Origin: Curtobacterium pusillum
GTDB lineage: Bacteria; Actinomycetota; Actinomycetes; Actinomycetales; Microbacteriaceae
Reading direction: 5' to 3'
DNA length: 64,000 nt
Assembly (NCBI RefSeq): GCF_007680845.1
Contig: NZ_VEIY01000003.1
Location: 62,001-126,000, forward strand
In this document: piece after piece, positions 27,061-35,209 of the stretch
Position numbering within the stretch: position 1 is the first letter of the stretch
Layout of the letters: each line of letters begins with the position of its first letter
Notes under the pieces: model-generated
Databases searched by the model: none
What the model was told of the DNA's origin: nothing
Seen by the model: the letters and a program-made list of their open reading frames with translations, nothing else
Translations under genes and position numbers: made by a program

Positions 27061-28062
27061 ATGAAGAAGCTCATCAACGATCCGCAGGCTGTGGTCACCG
27101 AGACCGTCCGCGGGTTCGCACGCGCCCACGCCGGTCACGTGGTCCTCGTCGAGGACCCGATCCACCTCCACCGCGCCGATGCCCCGGTGTCCGGCAAGGT
27201 CGGCATCGTCAGCGGCGGCGGCAGCGGCCACGAGCCCCTGCACGCCGGGTTCGTCGGGTACGGCATGCTCGACGCGGCCGTCCCCGGTCCGGTGTTCACG
27301 AGCCCCACCCCTGATCCGATCGTCGCCGCGACGAAGGCGGTCGACGGGGGAGCCGGTGTGCTCCACATCGTGAAGAACTACACCGGCGACGTGCTCAACT
27401 TCGAGACCGCCGCGGAGCTCGCGGGCATGGACGACGTGCGGGTCGAGTCCGTGGTGGTTAACGACGACGTGGCCGTCCAGGACTCCCTCTACACGGCCGG
27501 CCGCCGCGGGGTCGCCGGCACCGTCGTCGTCGAGAAGTGCGCCGGAGCCGCAGCCGAGCGCGGGGACGACCTCGACCAGGTCGCCGCGGTCGCCCGGCAC
27601 GTGAACGACGTCACCCGGTCGATGGGGCTCGCCCTGTCCTCCGGCACCGTCCCGCACGCGGGGGAGCCGTCCTTCACGCTCGCCGACGACGAGGTCGAGC
27701 TCGGCATCGGCATCCACGGCGAACCCGGACGCGAGCGCATCCCGATGGCACCGGCCGACGAACTCGTCGACCGGGTGCTCGAACCGATCCTCACCGACCT
27801 CGACGCGCCGGCCGGCTCGAAGGTCCTGCTCCTCGTCAACGGCATGGGCGGCACCCCGCTGTCCGAGCTCTACATCGCCTACCGACGGGCCGCCGAGGTG
27901 CTCACCGACCGCGGGTTCGAGGTCGCGCGTAGCCTGGTCGGTGACTACGTCACGTCCCTCGAGATGCAGGGGTTCTCGCTCACCGTCACGGTGCTCGACG
28001 ACGAACTCACCGCGCTCTGGGACGCTCCGGTGGAGACCCCGGCACTCCGCTGGGGCCGCTGA
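27061..28062 (+). CDS. dhaK: DhaK, dihydroxyacetone kinase substrate-binding subunit
   Basis: DhaK binds dihydroxyacetone and receives phosphate from DhaL-ATP in the PEP-dependent kinase. The 333-residue protein has the GGGSGHEPLHAGFVGYGML segment, KNYTGDVLNFE, VVNDDVAV, and the GIHGEPG segment, whose His219 corresponds to the residue that binds substrate covalently in characterised DhaK. GGAGG precedes the ATG. It is the first gene of dhaKLM. Confidence 0.96.
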   Translation: MKKLINDPQAVVTETVRGFARAHAGHVVLVEDPIHLHRADAPVSGKVGIVSGGGSGHEPLHAGFVGYGMLDAAVPGPVFTSPTPDPIVAATKAVDGGAGVLHIVKNYTGDVLNFETAAELAGMDDVRVESVVVNDDVAVQDSLYTAGRRGVAGTVVVEKCAGAAAERGDDLDQVAAVARHVNDVTRSMGLALSSGTVPHAGEPSFTLADDEVELGIGIHGEPGRERIPMAPADELVDRVLEPILTDLDAPAGSKVLLLVNGMGGTPLSELYIAYRRAAEVLTDRGFEVARSLVGDYVTSLEMQGFSLTVTVLDDELTALWDAPVETPALRWGR

Positions 28063-28117
28063 CCCGCCGCACCACGACCCGGCCCGCCACGGAGCCGGAC
28101 GCAGGAAGGAACACGAA

Positions 28118-28744
28118 TTGGCGCTCGACACCGCATGGGCCATCGACTGGGTCCGACGCACCGCCGCGACGATCGACGAGCACCGGGCAGAGCTCGTCAC
28201 GCTCGACCGGGAGATCGGTGACGGTGACCACGGCGAGAACCTCGACCGCGGCTTCCGCGCCGTGCTCGAGGCCGTCGACGCCGACTCGTTCGACACCCCC
28301 GGCGCCGTGCTCAAGGTGGTCGCGACGAAGCTCATCTCCACGGTCGGCGGCGCCGCCGGGCCGCTCTTCGGCACGGCGTACCTCAAGGCGGCCCAGGCGG
28401 CCGGCGACGCGACCGAGCTCGACGCCGACACCCTCGTCGCGGTCTTGACCGCCGCTCGCGACGGCATCGTGTCCCGCGGCAAGGCCGCCGTCGGCGACAA
28501 GACGATGGTCGACGCGTGGTCGCCGGCGGTCGACGCCGCCGCGGCCGCCGCCGGCGCGGGGGACAGCCCCGAGCAGGTGCTCGCCGCCGCCGCCGACGCC
28601 GCGGTCACGGGTGCCGAGTCGACCGACCCGCTCGTCGCGCACAAGGGCCGCGCGAGCTACCTCGGGGAACGGGCCGTCGGGCACCGCGATCCGGGCGCAC
28701 AGTCGACCGTGTACATCCTCCGGGCCGCGGTGGACGCCGCGTGA
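28118..28744 (+). CDS. dhaL: DhaL, dihydroxyacetone kinase ADP-binding subunit
   Basis: DhaL holds ADP as a cofactor that is rephosphorylated by DhaM. The 208-residue protein has the metal-binding Asp motif EIGDGDHGENLDRG and the GGAAGPLFGTAY loop. The start is a TTG eight bases after AGGAAGGA; no ATG or GTG fits. Its stop overlaps the dhaM GTG (GTGA). Confidence 0.94.
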   Translation: MALDTAWAIDWVRRTAATIDEHRAELVTLDREIGDGDHGENLDRGFRAVLEAVDADSFDTPGAVLKVVATKLISTVGGAAGPLFGTAYLKAAQAAGDATELDADTLVAVLTAARDGIVSRGKAAVGDKTMVDAWSPAVDAAAAAAGAGDSPEQVLAAAADAAVTGAESTDPLVAHKGRASYLGERAVGHRDPGAQSTVYILRAAVDAA

Positions 28745-29463
28745 CCGTCGGGATCCTCGTCGTCTCGCACAGCGCGGCGATCGCGACCGGCACCGTCGAG
28801 CTCGCCCGCCAGATGGCCTCGGACGTGCCGATGGTGGCAGCCGGCGGCACCGACGACGGTGGCATCGGGACCTCGTTCGAGGCGATCACCGCCGGGATCG
28901 AGGAGCTCGGCGACGCGGACGCCGTCGTGGTCCTCTGCGACCTCGGCTCGGCCTACCTGACGACCGACACGGCGCTCGACTTCCTCGACGACGACGCACG
29001 CGCTCGCGTGCACGTCTCGCCGGCTCCGCTGGTGGAGGGCGCGGTCGCCGCGGCCGTCGCCGCGCAGACCGGTGGTGACGTGGACGCGGTCCTGGCCGCC
29101 GCCGCGTCGGCCGCAGCCTCCGATGACGACGCGGGTCGCGCCTCCGATCCGTCGGGTGGTCAGCCTGGAGGCGCGGCGCAGCTCGACGGCACCGGTCCGG
29201 TCGACGACGCGGTCGCGTCCGAGACCGTCGAACTGGTCAACGAGAGCGGGCTGCACGCCCGCCCCGCGGCGGAGTTCGTGAAGACCGCCGCGAAGTACGA
29301 GGCCTCGGTGCGGGTGAACGGCGTCGACGCGAAGAGCCTGCTCGCGATCATGGCGCTGGCGCTGCCGAAGGGCGCGACCGTCACGGTCGAGGCGACGGGG
29401 CCGGACGCCGACGACGCCGTGGCCGCGCTCGTCGCGCTCGTGCGGTCCGGCTTCGGCGAGTAG
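28741..29463 (+). CDS. dhaM: DhaM, PTS phosphotransfer subunit: EIIA(man)-like domain fused to HPr
   Basis: DhaM passes phosphate from PEP via EI to DhaL. The 240-residue protein has an N-terminal mannose-type EIIA domain (His9 in VSHSAAIATG), a 30-40-residue Asp/Ala/Gly-rich linker, and a C-terminal HPr domain with the active-site His in SGLHARPAAEF. No EI domain or ptsI gene is in the window, so a cellular EI must charge it. The linker is encoded by a copy of the dispersed repeat (29137-29176). Confidence 0.92.
   Translation: MTVGILVVSHSAAIATGTVELARQMASDVPMVAAGGTDDGGIGTSFEAITAGIEELGDADAVVVLCDLGSAYLTTDTALDFLDDDARARVHVSPAPLVEGAVAAAVAAQTGGDVDAVLAAAASAAASDDDAGRASDPSGGQPGGAAQLDGTGPVDDAVASETVELVNESGLHARPAAEFVKTAAKYEASVRVNGVDAKSLLAIMALALPKGATVTVEATGPDADDAVAALVALVRSGFGE
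29137..29176. repeat. Repeat arms inside dhaM linker
   Basis: CGCGCCTCC (29137-29145) and GGAGGCGCGG (29167-29176) match the dispersed repeat family, but with the arms in the opposite order. They lie wholly inside the dhaM frame and encode the GRASDPSGGQPGGAAQ part of the linker. Confidence 0.6.
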
Positions 29464-29471
29464 CCCCGCCT

Positions 29472-29513
29472 GCGCCGTGTCTCGGTCGGGCCGCGCCGAG
29501 TCTCGGTCGGGCC
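29472..29513. repeat. 21-bp tandem repeat, two copies
   Basis: Two copies of a 21-bp unit (starting GCGCCG, ending CTCGGTCGGGCC, one mismatch) lie immediately after dhaM, followed by a GGCCGGCC-rich stretch. It separates dhaM from the converging TetR gene and may help end transcription. Confidence 0.5.
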
Positions 29514-29533
29514 GGCCGGGCCGGCCACCGGGG

Positions 29534-30121
29534 TCAGACGATCGAGACCGTCCCGGCCAGATCGAGGTCGGACGGGCCACCGGTGACCCCGGCGTCCGCG
29601 AGGAGCGTGGCGCCGAAGACCGCGCTCCAGAAGGTCCGGGCATCCCGGGCGACGCCGCTCGGACTCGTCCACCCGTGCTCGGCGACGACCCGGTCGAGGT
29701 AGCGCTCCGACTGACGGAACAGGACCGCGAGCAGCAGTCGGACGCGGTCCCGCTGTGCCCCGTCGTCACCGGCCGCCGCGAGTGCCCGCACCACGAGCGG
29801 GGTCGACGGCATCGCGAGGGCGGTGCGCGCGAGGACCTGCCGGAACGCCTCGGCCGTGGTCGCCCGGCGCCCCGCTGCCTGCAGCCGCGTGGTGTCCCGG
29901 AGGAACAGCGCGAAGGCGGCGTCGAGCACGAGCCGGTCCTTCGACCCGAAGTGGTGCGTGATCTGGTTCGGGTAGACCCCGGCCGCGCGGGCGACCTCGC
30001 TGACCGTCACCGCTCGGCGTCCGCTCGCGCCGCTGCTGAGCAGTCCGGCCGTCGCAGCGAGGATCTTCGCCCGGGTCGCTGCGCCCCGGGGGGTGCCGGG
30101 AGCGTCGGTCGTGGTTGCCAT
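29534..30121 (-). CDS. TetR/AcrR family regulator
   Basis: A 195-residue TetR-type repressor with an N-terminal helix-turn-helix (VSEVARAAGVYPNQITHHFGSKDRL, given here in part: VARAAGVYPNQITHHFGSK) and a ligand-binding C-terminal domain of unknown specificity. The start at MATTTDAP was preferred; 12 more codons are open but run into the operator. It is divergent from the ketoacyl synthase gene with a 56-bp gap holding two operator-like 15-mers, so it most likely represses that gene and itself. Confidence 0.9.
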   Translation of the reverse strand: MATTTDAPGTPRGAATRAKILAATAGLLSSGASGRRAVTVSEVARAAGVYPNQITHHFGSKDRLVLDAAFALFLRDTTRLQAAGRRATTAEAFRQVLARTALAMPSTPLVVRALAAAGDDGAQRDRVRLLLAVLFRQSERYLDRVVAEHGWTSPSGVARDARTFWSAVFGATLLADAGVTGGPSDLDLAGTVSIV

Positions 30122-30128
30122 CTCCGAA

Positions 30129-30165
30129 TTGTACGTGGTACAACTCCACTTGTTCAACGTACAAG
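30129..30165. promoter_or_regulatory. Two TetR operator-like 15-mers
   Basis: TTGTACGTGGTACAA (30129-30143) is a perfect 6-bp inverted repeat with a 3-bp centre. TTGTTCAACGTACAA (30150-30164) has one half-site mismatch. They begin 21 bp apart, two helical turns, between the TetR gene and the ketoacyl synthase start, as expected for TetR dimers bound side by side. Confidence 0.7.
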
Positions 30166-30177
30166 AAGGAGTCTTCC

Positions 30178-31398
30178 GTGGACATCTCCATCACCGGCTA
30201 CGGCGCGGTCTCCCCGTTCGGCCACGGCGTCGACGCGCTCTGGGACGCCCTCGTGGCCGGGCGCTCCGGCGTGCACGTCCTCGAGCGGTCCGGCTCGTTC
30301 TGGGACCAGGTCCCGACCATGGTCGGGGCCGACGCCGACCTCGACGCGGACGGCGCGCTCGGCCGGGTCCGGGCGAACCGGCTCGACCGGAGCCAGCAAC
30401 TCGCGCTCGTCGCGGCGGAGGAGGCCTGGGCGGACGCCGGGACGCCCGCCGTCGAGGGCGACCGGCTCGCCGTCGTCGTCGGGACGGGCATCGGGGGAGT
30501 GGAGACCCTGCTCGACGCGCACGACGTCCTCGGCGCCTCCGGGGCACGACGGGTGTCACCGCGCACCGTCCCGATGCTCATGGCCAACGGCGCTGCCGCC
30601 CAGATCAGCATCGCGTTCGGCGCGCGGGCCGGTGCGTACACGACGGTGTCGGCGTGCGCTTCCGGGGCCGAGGCGATCGCGACGGCCGCCCGGCTCATCG
30701 CCACCGGTGAGGCGGACGTCGTGATCGCCGGCGGGACCGAGGCCGCGGTGACCCCGGTGACGATGGCGTCCTTCGCGCAGTCCCAGGCGCTCGCGAAGCC
30801 GGGCGACGACGACCCGACCACGCTCTCGCGGCCGTTCGACGTCGACCGGCGCGGGTTCGTGCTCGGCGAGGGCGCCGGGTTCGTGGTGCTCGAACGCGCC
30901 GAACACGCCGCGGCGCGGTCACAGCGGTCGCACGGCACGCTCGCCGGCTGGGGGATCACCTCCGACGCGTTCCACATCACCGCGCCGCTCGCGGACGGCA
31001 GCGAGCAGGAGCGAGCGATGGCGGCCGCTATCCGGATGGCCGGGCTGACCGGAGCGGACATCGACCACGTCAACGCGCACGCGACCGGCACGCCCGTCGG
31101 TGACGTCGGCGAGGCCGCGGCGATCGCCCGCGCCGTGGGCACCGGCGCGCTCGTCACCGCGCCGAAGAGCGCGATCGGGCACATGTTCGGCGCTGCCGGA
31201 GCGGTCGAGTCGATCCTCGCCGTGCGGACGATCGAGACCGGGGTCGTGCCGCCGACCCTGAACCTCGAGCACCTGGACCCGGCGGTCGCCCTCGACGTGG
31301 TGTCCGGGACGGCACGGACGGCACCGATCCGGAGCGCGCTCAACAACTCGTTCGGGTTCGGCGGCCAGAACGCGTCGCTCGTGTTCACCGGGGCCTGA
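30178..31398 (+). CDS. Beta-ketoacyl-ACP synthase II-like protein
   Basis: A 406-residue KAS/FabF-type condensing enzyme with an intact catalytic set: Cys160 (TVSACASG), His301 (NAHATGTPVGD), Lys330 and His335 (KSAIGHMFGAAG). The GTG start follows AGAAGGAG. It is a stand-alone copy under its own TetR regulator, away from any fatty-acid gene cluster, so a specialised acyl product or membrane-stress role is more likely than primary fatty-acid synthesis. An esterase-like gene follows. Confidence 0.93.
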   Translation: MDISITGYGAVSPFGHGVDALWDALVAGRSGVHVLERSGSFWDQVPTMVGADADLDADGALGRVRANRLDRSQQLALVAAEEAWADAGTPAVEGDRLAVVVGTGIGGVETLLDAHDVLGASGARRVSPRTVPMLMANGAAAQISIAFGARAGAYTTVSACASGAEAIATAARLIATGEADVVIAGGTEAAVTPVTMASFAQSQALAKPGDDDPTTLSRPFDVDRRGFVLGEGAGFVVLERAEHAAARSQRSHGTLAGWGITSDAFHITAPLADGSEQERAMAAAIRMAGLTGADIDHVNAHATGTPVGDVGEAAAIARAVGTGALVTAPKSAIGHMFGAAGAVESILAVRTIETGVVPPTLNLEHLDPAVALDVVSGTARTAPIRSALNNSFGFGGQNASLVFTGA

Positions 31399-31423
31399 CC
31401 GCCGGACGGAGCAGGATGGGTCC

Positions 31424-32107
31424 GTGTCCAGGAGCATCCACACGACGACGACCCACGACGGCACCACGGTGGCGCGGGTCCGCGCCGCCGGTCCGGGCCA
31501 GCGGACGTGGTTGCTCCTGCACGGGTCCGACGGACACGAGACCGACCTCGTCCCGCTCGCGGAGCGGCTCATCCCGGACGCGGCGGTCGTCGCGCCCCGG
31601 GGGACCGTGCCGACGCCGTCCGGCTTCGCGCACGTCGACCGGCGGGAGGACCGGACCTTCGACGAGGACGGCCTCCGAGTCCGCTCGGCCGCGCTCGCTG
31701 CGCTGATCGAGGAGGAGCAGGGGTCCGTGCCGCCGGGCGACGGCATGCTCCTCGTCGGGTTCTCGAACGGCGCGGTGATGGCCGCCGCACTCGTCGAGTC
31801 TCGTCCGGACCTCTTCTCGGCAGCGGTCCTCCTCCGGACGCAGCCCCCGTACGAGACCACCGCTGCCCGACCGGCCGAGGCGAGCGCGCCCGCGCCCTCG
31901 ATCCCGGTGCTCGTCCTCGACGGTCGGGACGACGCCCGACGCCGTCCGGACGACGGGCGTCGCGTCGCGGACCGGTTGCGCGGGCTCGGCCACCGGGTGT
32001 CGCACGTGGTGCTGCCCACGGGGCACGGGATCACGGACGATGACGAGCGAGCGATCGGCGCGTGGCTCGCAGGGATCGAGGACGGGACGGTCAGCGCGTC
32101 GGCGTGA
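31424..32107 (+). CDS. Alpha/beta hydrolase (carboxylesterase/phospholipase type)
   Basis: A 227-residue alpha/beta hydrolase related to the YpfH/carboxylesterase group: LLLHGSDGHE oxyanion loop, nucleophile Ser114 in GFSNGA, the acid in VLDGRDD, and His in PTGHGI. No signal peptide is seen. It starts at a GTG 26 bp after the ketoacyl synthase gene and is likely cotranscribed, which suggests both act on acyl chains (inference). Its end overlaps the converging XRE gene by 17 bp. Confidence 0.88.
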   Translation: MSRSIHTTTTHDGTTVARVRAAGPGQRTWLLLHGSDGHETDLVPLAERLIPDAAVVAPRGTVPTPSGFAHVDRREDRTFDEDGLRVRSAALAALIEEEQGSVPPGDGMLLVGFSNGAVMAAALVESRPDLFSAAVLLRTQPPYETTAARPAEASAPAPSIPVLVLDGRDDARRRPDDGRRVADRLRGLGHRVSHVVLPTGHGITDDDERAIGAWLAGIEDGTVSASA

Positions 32108-32927
32108 GGTCCTGCAGGCCCGTGACCCGGAGCAGGTCGAGCTTCGCCGCGTCCTCCGTGCCGGGCACCGCCGTGTACACCACGATCCGGAGATCCCCGC
32201 CGGGCACGCTCAGCACGTCGCAGTCGATCTCGATCGTCCCGACGGGGGAGTGCACCCGCTTGCGGCTCGCCCGGTGCTCGGCGACCCGGCCGGTGTTCCA
32301 GCGCCGTTCGAACTCGGGCGACTCGCGGCGGAGCCGGGCGACCAGCTCGGCGAGGTCACGGTCGGCGGGGTAGCGACCGACCGCGGCGCGGAGGTCGGCG
32401 GCGAGGTCGCTGGAGAACTCCTCCTCGTGCTCGGCGTCCCACTCGACCTCGTCGTGCCCGTGCATGAAGTGCCGCCAGACGAGGTTCCGGTCGATGCCGG
32501 AGTACCGCGACGGGTCCCCGGTCATCGCCGCCCAGAGGTCGTTCCAGAGGACGATGTCGTGCGCGGCGGTGAACACCGCGAGCGGGACGTCACCCAGGCG
32601 GTCGACGATCCGTTGCACGCCCGGGGTGACGTGGCGGGGCACCACCAGGCGGGACGGCGGCACGACGGAGGCGACGCGGCAGAGGTGGTCGCGTTCCTCC
32701 TCGGTGAGGCGGAGCGCGGTCGCGAGCGCGCTGAGGAGCTGCGCGGACGGGTTCGTGGCGCGGCCCTGCTCGAGCCGCACGACGTAGTCGACACTGACAC
32801 CGGCCAGCGCGGCGAGCTCCTCGCGACGGAGACCGGGCGTCCGCCGACCCGGCCCCGCCGGCAAGCCGACCTCCTCGGGACGCACCCGGTCGCGCCAGGA
32901 ACGCAGCACACTCGCGAACTCACTCAT
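32091..32927 (-). CDS. XRE-family regulator with MmyB-like ligand domain
   Basis: A 278-residue regulator: an N-terminal helix-turn-helix of Xre type (TPGLRREELAALAGVSVDY) and a C-terminal MmyB-like/PAS-like domain (VLWNDLWAAMTGD, about residue 120 onward) that binds fatty acids in a studied homologue. The start at MSEFASVL was chosen; an alternative GTG/ATG three codons upstream is possible. It is divergent from the SDR gene at 33030, a very common MmyB-SDR pairing in actinobacteria, and probably controls it. Confidence 0.9.
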   Translation of the reverse strand: MSEFASVLRSWRDRVRPEEVGLPAGPGRRTPGLRREELAALAGVSVDYVVRLEQGRATNPSAQLLSALATALRLTEEERDHLCRVASVVPPSRLVVPRHVTPGVQRIVDRLGDVPLAVFTAAHDIVLWNDLWAAMTGDPSRYSGIDRNLVWRHFMHGHDEVEWDAEHEEEFSSDLAADLRAAVGRYPADRDLAELVARLRRESPEFERRWNTGRVAEHRASRKRVHSPVGTIEIDCDVLSVPGGDLRIVVYTAVPGTEDAAKLDLLRVTGLQDLTPTR

Positions 32928-33029
32928 GTGCACCATCCTCGCCCCGCGCCTCCCGGCTTCCCTGGTACTGCCGGTCCCACTGTCGAGCGGTGCCTGGGGG
33001 ACCCGGCCTTGGTGGCGGATGGTGGGGGC

Positions 33030-33710
33030 ATGACAACGACACTCATCACCGGAGCCAACCGCAGCCTCGGCCTCGAGACCGCCCGACGCCTCATCGAGGC
33101 CGGCCACACCGTCTACGCCGGCATGCGCGACCCGTCGCGCGGCGACGAGGCCCGTGCGCTCGGCGCGCACGTCGTCCAGCTGGACGTCACCGACCAGTCC
33201 TCGGTCGAGCGCGCGGTCGCCGAACTGCCCGGACTCGACGTGCTCGTGAACAACGCCGGGATCCTCGGGACCTCGTTCGGCGTGGACGACCTCGACGCCG
33301 CCGCGATCGCCTCCGTGCTCGACACCAACGTCACCGGGGTCGTCCGGGTGACGCAGGCCGCGCTGCCGCTCCTCCGCGAGTCGGCGAACCCGGTCATCGT
33401 GAACGTCGCGTCCGGCGTCGGGTTCCCGCGCTGGCTCACCACGCCCGGGCGGGACGAGTACCCCGTGCCCGCCGTGCCGTACGCGGCCTCGAAGGCGGCG
33501 CTCATCGCACTCACCGTGCAGTACGCGAAGAACTTGCCGACGTTCCGGGTGAACGCGAGCGACCCCGGGTACACCGCGACCGAGTTCAACGGGTTCGGCG
33601 GGCACCAGACCGTCACCGAGGGGACGGACGCGACCGTGGCGCTCGCGACCATCGGGGCCGACGGGCCCACGGGGGAGTTCCACGACCGCGACGGGCGCGT
33701 CGCGTACTGA
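33030..33710 (+). CDS. Short-chain dehydrogenase/reductase
   Basis: A classical SDR of 226 residues: cofactor loop TGANRSLG at about residues 7-14, NNAG, and the catalytic YAASK. The substrate is unknown. Its partner is the divergent XRE-MmyB regulator. Open frames upstream of this ATG overlap the regulator and are not coding. Confidence 0.92.
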   Translation: MTTTLITGANRSLGLETARRLIEAGHTVYAGMRDPSRGDEARALGAHVVQLDVTDQSSVERAVAELPGLDVLVNNAGILGTSFGVDDLDAAAIASVLDTNVTGVVRVTQAALPLLRESANPVIVNVASGVGFPRWLTTPGRDEYPVPAVPYAASKAALIALTVQYAKNLPTFRVNASDPGYTATEFNGFGGHQTVTEGTDATVALATIGADGPTGEFHDRDGRVAY

Positions 33711-33761
33711 CGACCGGGCGCGTCGGGACGCGTCGCGTCCTGACGTGACCGGCAGCAGACG

Positions 33762-33844
33762 GGAGGCGCGTGGCGGACCGGCACCGCGCCTCCCGTCCGT
33801 CGCGTGGTCGCGTGACCGGCGTGGCGGGCCGGCACCGCGCCTCC
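33762..33844. repeat. Dispersed repeat with a duplicated arm
   Basis: GGAGGCGCG (33762-33770) pairs with CCGCGCCTCC at 33784-33793, and a second copy of the right half (GGCACCGCGCCTCCCGTCC) occurs 51 bp on, at 33835-33844. It lies between the converging SDR and GNAT genes. Confidence 0.7.
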
Positions 33845-33858
33845 CGTCCATCCGCCCG

Positions 33859-34299
33859 TCAGTCCTGGACGTCGGTGCCGAAGCCGGGGCCCGGCCGCAT
33901 CATCCAGCCCTCCGCGTCCGGCAGCGGGCGGAACCCGAACCGCTCGTACAGGCCGTGCGCGTCCGCGGTGAAGAGTGCGAACCGCTTCAGCCCGAGCGCT
34001 TCGACGACCTCGGTCACGCCCCCGACGAGCGCGACGCCGACGCCACGGCCGCGCGCCGCAGGGTCGACGAACACGTCCGCGAGCCAGCCGAACGTGACGC
34101 CGTCGGTGATCACGCGGGCGTACCCGAGCTGCTGACCGCTCGCCTCGTCGAACACGCCGAAGTTGCGGGAGCCGGCGATGATCGCCTCCTGCGCTGCCCG
34201 CGTGCGACCGCGGGCCCAGTAGGACTCCTCGCTCAGCCAGCGGTGCACGCGGTCGACGTCGAGGTCGGCGGGGTCGTCGGAGAAGCGCAGTCCGTCCAT
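33859..34299 (-). CDS. GNAT family N-acetyltransferase
   Basis: A 146-residue GNAT protein with the acetyl-CoA motif (VDPAARGRGVGVALV) preceded by the beta-strand LADVF and followed by LFTADAHGLYERFGF. The acceptor is unknown. The start is the ATG at MDGLRFSD. Further upstream open sequence contains a half copy of the dispersed repeat (34360-34369) and is not coding. Confidence 0.9.
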   Translation of the reverse strand: MDGLRFSDDPADLDVDRVHRWLSEESYWARGRTRAAQEAIIAGSRNFGVFDEASGQQLGYARVITDGVTFGWLADVFVDPAARGRGVGVALVGGVTEVVEALGLKRFALFTADAHGLYERFGFRPLPDAEGWMMRPGPGFGTDVQD

Positions 34300-34435
34300 G
34301 CGCCCAGTGAACCGGCGGGTGGGCGCGCGGGGCAACGGCCGATCCGGATGCGGCGGCCTGGAGGCGCGGCGTGGGCCCGGCGGGACGGTGCGGGTGGGAG
34401 CGTGCCGCGTCGACGGTCCTGTGCTGCCGCGTCCG

Positions 34436-35209
34436 TCAGTCCGCGGTCCGACCCGCGTCACGGGACGGCGCCACGACGATCCGGCCCCCGCGTCGGTACT
34501 GCGCCGACCACGCGACCGTTGCGGCGATCAGGAGCACCAGGATCGCACTGACGAGTCCGGTGCCCACACCGAGGCCGCCACGTCCGTGCGGGACCGCCAC
34601 CCAGTCCGCGAACGACGCGCCGACCGGCCGGGTGAGGACGTACGCCGTCCAGAACGCGGCGACCGGTCCGAGCAGCCCGGTCAGCCGGCCGACCACGACG
34701 AGAGCCATCGCCGCGACGAAGACCAGCCCGGCGGCGAGGAACCCGAGGCGGAACGTGGTGGCCAGGAGGTCCCCGGCGGCGGTGCCGAGCGCGAACGTCA
34801 CCACGACGGCCGCCCAGTAGAAGTGCTGCCGCCGGCGGGTGGTGACGGAGTGCACGTCGAGCGTGCCCTCGACGCGCCGCCACACCACGAAGACCGCGGT
34901 CAGCGCCACCAGGAACACCGACGTGGAGACCAGGTACGGCACGCCGAACGCGACGTGGGCGACGTCCGCGATCATCGTCCCGAACACTCCGACCATCGAG
35001 ACCGCGGTCCAGTACAGCCACGGCACGTACCGCGTCGTGGCGAGCTGGAGCGCGAGCACGCCGGCGAAGAGCGCTGCCGTGACCAGGACCGTGGGCGCGG
35101 GATCGAACCGCGTGACGAGGAAGTCCGAGAGTGTTTCGCCCATCCCGGTGGTGAGGACCTTGACCACCCAGAACGACGGAGTCGGGTCGGGGACGCGGTT
35201 CGCGGTCAT
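34436..35209 (-). CDS. COG4705 family membrane protein (full-length copy)
   Basis: A 257-residue multi-pass protein of the uncharacterised COG4705 family, with about seven to eight hydrophobic segments and the family motifs FWVVKVLTTGMGETLSD, HFYWAAVVVTFALGTAAGDL and FWTAYVLTRPVGASFADW. No function is established. Its start overlaps the stop of its paralogue (35206) by four bases (ATGA), so the two are cotranslated. Confidence 0.85.
   Translation of the reverse strand: MTANRVPDPTPSFWVVKVLTTGMGETLSDFLVTRFDPAPTVLVTAALFAGVLALQLATTRYVPWLYWTAVSMVGVFGTMIADVAHVAFGVPYLVSTSVFLVALTAVFVVWRRVEGTLDVHSVTTRRRQHFYWAAVVVTFALGTAAGDLLATTFRLGFLAAGLVFVAAMALVVVGRLTGLLGPVAAFWTAYVLTRPVGASFADWVAVPHGRGGLGVGTGLVSAILVLLIAATVAWSAQYRRGGRIVVAPSRDAGRTAD

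Noticed and set aside
30178..32107. Ketoacyl synthase and hydrolase as a polyketide biosynthetic cluster.
   Set aside because: No carrier protein, acyltransferase, ketoreductase or thioesterase is adjacent; two genes do not make a cluster.
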